Positions 7,102 through 10,233 of a DNA stretch of 10,233 nt are shown piece after piece. The position numbers were made by a program, and so were the translations under genes. Source of the stretch: JACQBY01 sp041486115 (GTDB taxonomy: Bacteria; Nitrospirota; Nitrospiria; JACQBW01); contig JBGPKT010000078.1 in the NCBI GenBank assembly GCA_041486115.1, positions 1 to 10,233 of the forward strand, read 5' to 3'. The number at the start of each line of letters is the position of its first letter. Position 1 is the first letter of the stretch. The notes beneath the pieces were generated by a model. It made no database searches and was not told the origin of the DNA. It saw nothing but the letters and a program-made list of their open reading frames with translations.

Positions 7102-7859
7102 CCAGAAGAATCATCCCCTGTCTTGACGTGAAAGACGGCCGGGTGGTCAAGGGAATCGGTTTCGTCGATTTAAAGGATGCGGGAAATCCTGTGGAGGCGG
7201 CCAGATTTTACAATGACGAAGGAGCCGACGCGATATGTTTTCTCGATATTACCGCTTCACACGAAGGACGGGGAACTTTTTTTAAAGTGGTGGAGGAAAC
7301 CTCCGCCGAGATTTTCATGCCGTTAACCGTGGGAGGAGGGATCCGGTCACCTGAGGATATCCGGAAATCGCTTCTCGCGGGTGCCGACAAGGTCTCCATC
7401 AATACTTCGGCTGTTGAAACCCCCGATTTTATCCGCGATGCCGCAAAACGGTTCGGGACCCAGTGCATCGTTGTCGCCATTGACGCCAAAAGAAAGCAGG
7501 GGAAAAAAGGCTGGGAGGTTTATACCCATGGAGGGCGGAAGCCAGCCGGTCTCGATGTGCTCTCATGGGCAAAGCAGATGGAGTCTTTCGGGGCCGGGGA
7601 GATCCTTTTGACCAGTATGGATAAAGACGGGACCTGTGAAGGGTATGACCTTGAATTGACCCGGTCGGTGGCAGAAGCGGTAAAGATTCCGGTCATTGCT
7701 TCGGGAGGAGTCGGCACGCTGGAGCACCTTTATGAAGGATTGACCGTCGGAAAAGCCGATGCGGTCCTGGCGGCATCGATTTTCCATTACCGGCGCCACA
7801 CGATTAAGGAAGCAAAGGAATATCTTAGTAAAAAGGGAGTCCCCATCCGTCCGATATGA
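7095..7859 (+). CDS. hisF: Imidazole glycerol phosphate synthase, cyclase subunit
   Basis: (Beta/alpha)8-barrel synthase subunit. It uses ammonia from HisH to convert PRFAR to imidazole glycerol phosphate plus AICAR, the latter feeding purine synthesis. The 254-residue length is typical. The catalytic acids are Asp11 in IIPCLDVKDGRVVKG and Asp130 in VVAIDAKRK. VGGGIRSPED and ASGGVGT bind the two phosphates, and TSMDKDGTCEGYD is characteristic. ATG 7095 overlaps the hisA stop by 7 nt, with AGGGG (7084-7088) 6 nt upstream. The usual NFxxLRDAGDP segment reads GFVDLKDAGNP here, a mild variation. The stop overlaps hisI as ATGA. Confidence 0.98.
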   Translation: MLARRIIPCLDVKDGRVVKGIGFVDLKDAGNPVEAARFYNDEGADAICFLDITASHEGRGTFFKVVEETSAEIFMPLTVGGGIRSPEDIRKSLLAGADKVSINTSAVETPDFIRDAAKRFGTQCIVVAIDAKRKQGKKGWEVYTHGGRKPAGLDVLSWAKQMESFGAGEILLTSMDKDGTCEGYDLELTRSVAEAVKIPVIASGGVGTLEHLYEGLTVGKADAVLAASIFHYRRHTIKEAKEYLSKKGVPIRPI

Positions 7860-8530
7860 AGAAAGAATGGATTTCTGCAATCCAGTTTAATTCCGAAGGG
7901 CTGATTCCTGCCGTGGTGCAGGATGTCCTGTCCGGGCAGGTTTTAATGGTGGCCTACATGAACGAAGAATCTCTTAAACAGACCCTGGAATCGGGATATA
8001 CCGTTTTCTGGAGCCGCTCTCGCAAGTCGTTATGGAAAAAAGGGGAAACCTCGGGGCATAGTCAGGCCGTCAGGGAGATTTTTGTCGATTGTGACGGGGA
8101 CAGCCTTTTAATCAAGGTGGATCAAAAGGAAGGGGCCTGCCATACCGGACGTTTCTCCTGTTTTTATAGAAGACTGGAAAACGGACAATGGATCGAGGGT
8201 GAAAACCGTCCGGCCGTTGTCAAAAAGGAGTCCGAAAATATTTTGGAGAGGGTCTATCAGGTCATTTTACAGAGAAAAGAGACTCCGGATGCCGGCTCCT
8301 ATGTCTCTTCCCTTTTTTCAAAAGGGCAGGATGCGGTTTTAAAAAAAGTTGCCGAGGAGTCGGGCGAGGTGATCCTGAGTTCAAAAAATGGGACCCGCAG
8401 AGAAATTGTATGGGAAATTGCCGACCTCTGGTTCCATACGCTGGTGGTCATGGGGTTCCACGGGATTGCCGTTTCGGAACTGTTTGATGAATTAAAGAAG
8501 AGAGAAGGAAAAGCCGGTTTAAAGAAATAA
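7856..8530 (+). CDS. hisIE: Bifunctional phosphoribosyl-AMP cyclohydrolase / phosphoribosyl-ATP pyrophosphatase
   Basis: Fusion of the enzymes for steps 2 and 3 of histidine synthesis, 224 residues. Residues about 1-115 are the zinc cyclohydrolase (HisI) with AYMNEES, the SRSRKSLWKKGETSGHSQ region and zinc ligands Cys79, Cys95 and Cys102. Their 16- and 7-residue spacing equals that of characterised HisI enzymes. Residues about 125-224 are the all-helical pyrophosphatase (HisE), with the MazG-like acidic motif EESGEVI (167-173) and a later EIADLWFH helix. ATG 7856 overlaps the hisF stop as ATGA. No clear Shine-Dalgarno is near, so translation probably depends on hisF. It is the last his gene here. 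Confidence 0.97.
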   Translation: MKKEWISAIQFNSEGLIPAVVQDVLSGQVLMVAYMNEESLKQTLESGYTVFWSRSRKSLWKKGETSGHSQAVREIFVDCDGDSLLIKVDQKEGACHTGRFSCFYRRLENGQWIEGENRPAVVKKESENILERVYQVILQRKETPDAGSYVSSLFSKGQDAVLKKVAEESGEVILSSKNGTRREIVWEIADLWFHTLVVMGFHGIAVSELFDELKKREGKAGLKK

Positions 8531-8548
8531 CCTCCGGAGAGCGGTTTT

Positions 8549-8896
8549 ATGGAAAATTGTCTTTTTTGCAAAATCGTCAGGAAAGAAATCCCCTCTAAAA
8601 AGGTTTTTGAGGATGACGCGGCGCTTGCCTTTTATGATGTCAACCCCCAGGCTCCCGTCCATATTCTGGTGATTCCAAAAATCCACCGGGGAGGATTTTT
8701 GGAGATGAAGGAAAAAGAAGACGATTCTTTAGAGGGGCATTTAATGGGGGTGATCAGAAAAATCGTCCGGGAAAAAGGGCTTGATCAAAAAGGATTTCGC
8801 CTGGTAGTCAATCAGGGGAAGGACGGCGGACAAACGGTTTCTCATCTCCATTACCATTTATTAGGGGGGCGGGCAATGGCCTGGCCTCCCGGTTGA
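8549..8896 (+). CDS. hinT: HIT-family (Hint-like) nucleotide hydrolase
   Basis: Small histidine-triad protein of 115 residues. Hint proteins hydrolyse purine nucleoside phosphoramidates and related AMP-linked compounds; the physiological substrate in bacteria is unclear. The triad is at His99, His101 and His103 (SHLHYHLLGGR), with His101 the expected nucleophile. The N-terminal CLFCKIVRKEIPS carries a CxxC pair as in zinc-containing Hint members. APVHILVIPK and the C-terminal WPPG are typical. GGAG (8536-8539) is 9 nt before the ATG. It lies 18 nt after hisIE and probably shares its transcript. Hint proteins are often encoded next to his genes, but a role in histidine synthesis is not established. 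The gene symbol is by family resemblance. Confidence 0.93.
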   Translation: MENCLFCKIVRKEIPSKKVFEDDAALAFYDVNPQAPVHILVIPKIHRGGFLEMKEKEDDSLEGHLMGVIRKIVREKGLDQKGFRLVVNQGKDGGQTVSHLHYHLLGGRAMAWPPG

Positions 8897-8922
8897 CACG
8901 AGAGTCTTTAACTTGTTATACT
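8893..8922 (+). promoter_or_regulatory. Sigma-70-type promoter for rpsU
   Basis: TTGACA (8893-8898, perfect -35) and TATACT (8917-8922, 5 of 6 to the -10 consensus) are separated by 18 nt. The expected transcription start is near 8929-8931, giving a leader of about 45 nt before rpsU. The -35 hexamer covers the hinT stop codon (TGA 8894-8896), so this promoter begins exactly where the upstream operon's coding ends. It is the best promoter match I can see in the window. Confidence 0.75.
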
Positions 8923-8931
8923 TAACGTTTA

Positions 8932-8964
8932 CTTTTCCACTCTTAAAATCAACGGGAAAGGAGG
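8932..8964 (+). promoter_or_regulatory. rpsU leader: Shine-Dalgarno with possible sequestering stem
   Basis: AAAGGAGG (8957-8964) is the strongest ribosome-binding site in the window, with AGGAGG 10 nt before the rpsU ATG. CTTTTCC (8932-8938) can pair with GGGAAAG (8954-8960), a 7-bp stem with one G-U pair and a 15-nt loop. Pairing would cover the first bases of the ribosome site. The site is secure; the stem is only a possibility. Confidence 0.6.
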
Positions 8965-8974
8965 CGAAACGAGA

Positions 8975-9175
8975 ATGTCTGTCGTTAAGGTTAAAGAAAA
9001 CGAGTCCTTTGAAAACGCCCTGAGAAGATTTAAAAAACAATGCGAAAAATCCGGGATTCTCTCTGAAGTCAAGAAACGGGAGCATTATGAAAAGCCGAGC
9101 ATCAAAAGAAAGAAGAAAGCCATTTCTGCCCGGAAAAAAACAATCAAAAACCTCCGCGTTGCAGCAGAAAGTTGA
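8975..9175 (+). CDS. rpsU: 30S ribosomal protein bS21
   Basis: Small basic protein of the 30S subunit platform, close to the 3' end of 16S rRNA, where it assists initiation. It has 66 residues, in the normal family range. Typical features are the ENESFENALRRFKKQCEKSG segment, then REHYEKPSIKRKKK and a lysine/arginine-rich tail. The start is fixed by the strong AGGAGG site. It heads a unit with yqeY and dnaG. In E. coli the equivalent macromolecular synthesis operon is rpsU-dnaG-rpoD, linking translation, replication priming and transcription. The TGA stop lies 5 nt before the preferred yqeY ATG. Confidence 0.96.
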   Translation: MSVVKVKENESFENALRRFKKQCEKSGILSEVKKREHYEKPSIKRKKKAISARKKTIKNLRVAAES

Positions 9176-9180
9176 CCCCG

Positions 9181-9636
9181 ATGTCTGAACTGAAAAAGAA
9201 GTTAAATGAAGAGATGAAAACATCGATGAAGTCCGGAGACGCCCTGAGGCTTTCTGTCATCCGGCTCCTGAAGTCCTCGATCAAGAATAAAGAAATCGAG
9301 CGGGGAAAAGGAGCGGAACTGAATGACCAGGAGGTTATGGAAGTCATTGTTTCTGCCGTTAAACAGAGAAACGACGCCATTGAACAGTTTGTAAAAGGGA
9401 ACAGAGGCGACCTCGCCGAGAAAGAAAAAAAGGAAATCGAGATCTTAAACACGTTTCTCCCTCAGCCTCTGACCGAACTGGAAGTCAAATCATTGGTGTC
9501 AAAAGCGATATTGGAAACAGGCGCGGCGGGAATTAAAGATATGGGAAGAGTGATGAAATCCCTCATGCCTCAAATTCTGGGCCGGGCCGACAACGGAGTC
9601 GTCAGCAAGATGGTGAAGGAGCTTCTGGCCTCCTGA
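9181..9636 (+). CDS. yqeY: GatB/YqeY domain protein
   Basis: A YqeY-family protein of 151 residues. The family resembles the C-terminal tRNA-binding helical domain of GatB (amidotransferase) and is often encoded between rpsU and dnaG; its exact function is not settled. Family hallmarks are LNEEMKTSMKSGDALRLSVI at the N-terminus, FLPQPLTELEV in the middle, and KDMGRVMKSLMPQILGRADN near the end. I chose ATG 9181, which matches the usual N-terminus and has a weak AGAAAG 9 nt upstream. A TTG at 9172 would overlap the rpsU stop as TTGA and add three residues, a real alternative because hisA uses the same arrangement. Confidence 0.93.
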   Translation: MSELKKKLNEEMKTSMKSGDALRLSVIRLLKSSIKNKEIERGKGAELNDQEVMEVIVSAVKQRNDAIEQFVKGNRGDLAEKEKKEIEILNTFLPQPLTELEVKSLVSKAILETGAAGIKDMGRVMKSLMPQILGRADNGVVSKMVKELLAS

Positions 9637-9688
9637 AGAAGCGTCTTTTAACGTTTCATTTTTTGTTTATAAAGAGTTCTCCTGTAAA

Positions 9689-10233
9689 GTGAAGCCTATT
9701 CCCGAAGAGACTATCGTCCGGATACAGGAGTCGAGTGATATCGTGCACCTGATTTCCGGTTATGTGAATTTAAAAAAATCAGGGCAAAATTTCCAGGGAC
9801 TTTGCCCTTTTCACTCTGAAAAAACGCCCTCTTTTTCAGTCAGTCCTTCGAAGCAGATTTTTCATTGTTTTGGATGCGGCACAGGCGGAAATATTTTTAA
9901 ATTCTTAATGTTGAAAGAAGGCCTGAGTTTTCCTGATGCGGTTAAAGAATTAGGAAAGGCCGCCGGTATTACCATTTCCTCCGGAGGAGAAGGGGAGCAA
10001 GATTATGACCGGGGCCTGATTCATATCAATGAAACGGCGAAAAGCTATTTCCATCAGGTTTTATTAAATGACCTTGAGGCAGGGGCTGCCCGCGACTATC
10101 TTAAAAAGAGGGAGATTTCAGAGGAGACGATCCGGAAATTTTCAATCGGATATTCTCCGAACGGCTGGCATCACTGTCTTGATTTTCTGGAGAAAAAAGG
10201 GCTGAGTCCGGCGGAGATCGAAAAGGCCGGGCT
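9689..10233 (+). CDS. dnaG: DNA primase DnaG, 3'-truncated by window edge
   Basis: Synthesises RNA primers at the replication fork. Only the first 181 codons are in the window, open to the last base. The N-terminal CHC2 zinc-binding domain is complete: Cys39, His42, Cys60 and Cys63 (CPFH and HCFGCGTGGN), matching E. coli C40, H43, C61 and C64. The start of the catalytic-core region follows (DYLKKREISEETI, FSIGYSP). The TOPRIM active site and the helicase-binding C-terminus lie beyond the window. The start is GTG 9689, which gives KPIPEETIVRIQESSDIV, the usual N-terminus; no in-frame ATG, GTG or TTG is closer upstream. The ribosome site is weak (AAAGAG 9671-9676, 12 nt away). Confidence 0.95.
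   Translation, partial: MKPIPEETIVRIQESSDIVHLISGYVNLKKSGQNFQGLCPFHSEKTPSFSVSPSKQIFHCFGCGTGGNIFKFLMLKEGLSFPDAVKELGKAAGITISSGGEGEQDYDRGLIHINETAKSYFHQVLLNDLEAGAARDYLKKREISEETIRKFSIGYSPNGWHHCLDFLEKKGLSPAEIEKAG

Noticed and set aside
6373..7859. hisA and hisF as a recent tandem duplication
   Set aside because: They share only the ancient half-barrel ancestry known for the HisA/HisF families; the sequences are well diverged and each carries its own signature.
8532..8539. Perfect palindrome CTCCGGAG before hinT
   Set aside because: It is only 8 bp with no loop, and half of it is the ribosome site; chance is sufficient.
9633..9662. Possible terminator after yqeY (AAGA/TCTT plus T-rich run)
   Set aside because: The 4-bp AT-rich stem is too weak, the T tract is not directly adjacent, and dnaG follows in the same direction.
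9646..9673. Possible promoter for dnaG with TATAAA at 9668-9673
   Set aside because: The -10 match is fair, but no acceptable -35 hexamer lies 16-18 nt upstream, and AT-rich sequence gives such matches by chance.

Overview
The window is an ordinary, gene-dense bacterial housekeeping segment. All genes are on the + strand, and no gene-free stretch exceeds about 80 bp. Order: prfA (5' end cut by the window), prmC, murA, hisG (short form), hisD, hisB, hisH, hisA, hisF, hisIE, a HIT-family hydrolase, rpsU, yqeY and dnaG (3' end cut by the window). No RNA gene, insertion sequence, phage gene, CRISPR array, toxin-antitoxin pair or defence gene was found on either strand.

Organism: MurA implies a peptidoglycan-making bacterium, and base composition looks close to balanced by eye. 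From memory, the series prfA-prmC-murA-his operon followed by rpsU-yqeY-dnaG resembles clusters in Nitrospirota and in Desulfobacterota such as Geobacter. The phylum is an inference; the sequence alone does not settle it.

Layout. (1) Bases 1-1927: release factor 1 and PrmC, the enzyme that methylates its GGQ glutamine. (2) Bases 1929-3188: MurA, the first committed step of peptidoglycan synthesis, joined to hisG by a 4-nt stop/start overlap. (3) Bases 3185-8530: seven histidine genes covering ATP phosphoribosyltransferase, PRA-PH and PRA-CH (fused), ProFAR isomerase, IGP synthase (HisH + HisF), IGP dehydratase and histidinol dehydrogenase. hisC, a histidinol-phosphate phosphatase and the hisZ subunit needed by short HisG are absent here. 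(4) Bases 8549-8896: HIT-domain nucleotide hydrolase. (5) Bases 8893-10233: a good sigma-70-type promoter starts a second unit, rpsU-yqeY-dnaG, a version of the macromolecular synthesis operon (rpoD would be expected after dnaG).

The genes from murA to hisIE are almost all joined by 4-7 nt overlaps, several with GTG or TTG starts, so translational coupling is likely. The more notable small signals are the rpsU promoter whose -35 box covers the hinT stop codon, a possible stem-loop reaching into the rpsU Shine-Dalgarno site, and a short motif shared by the leaders of rpsU and dnaG. I found no convincing undescribed system.
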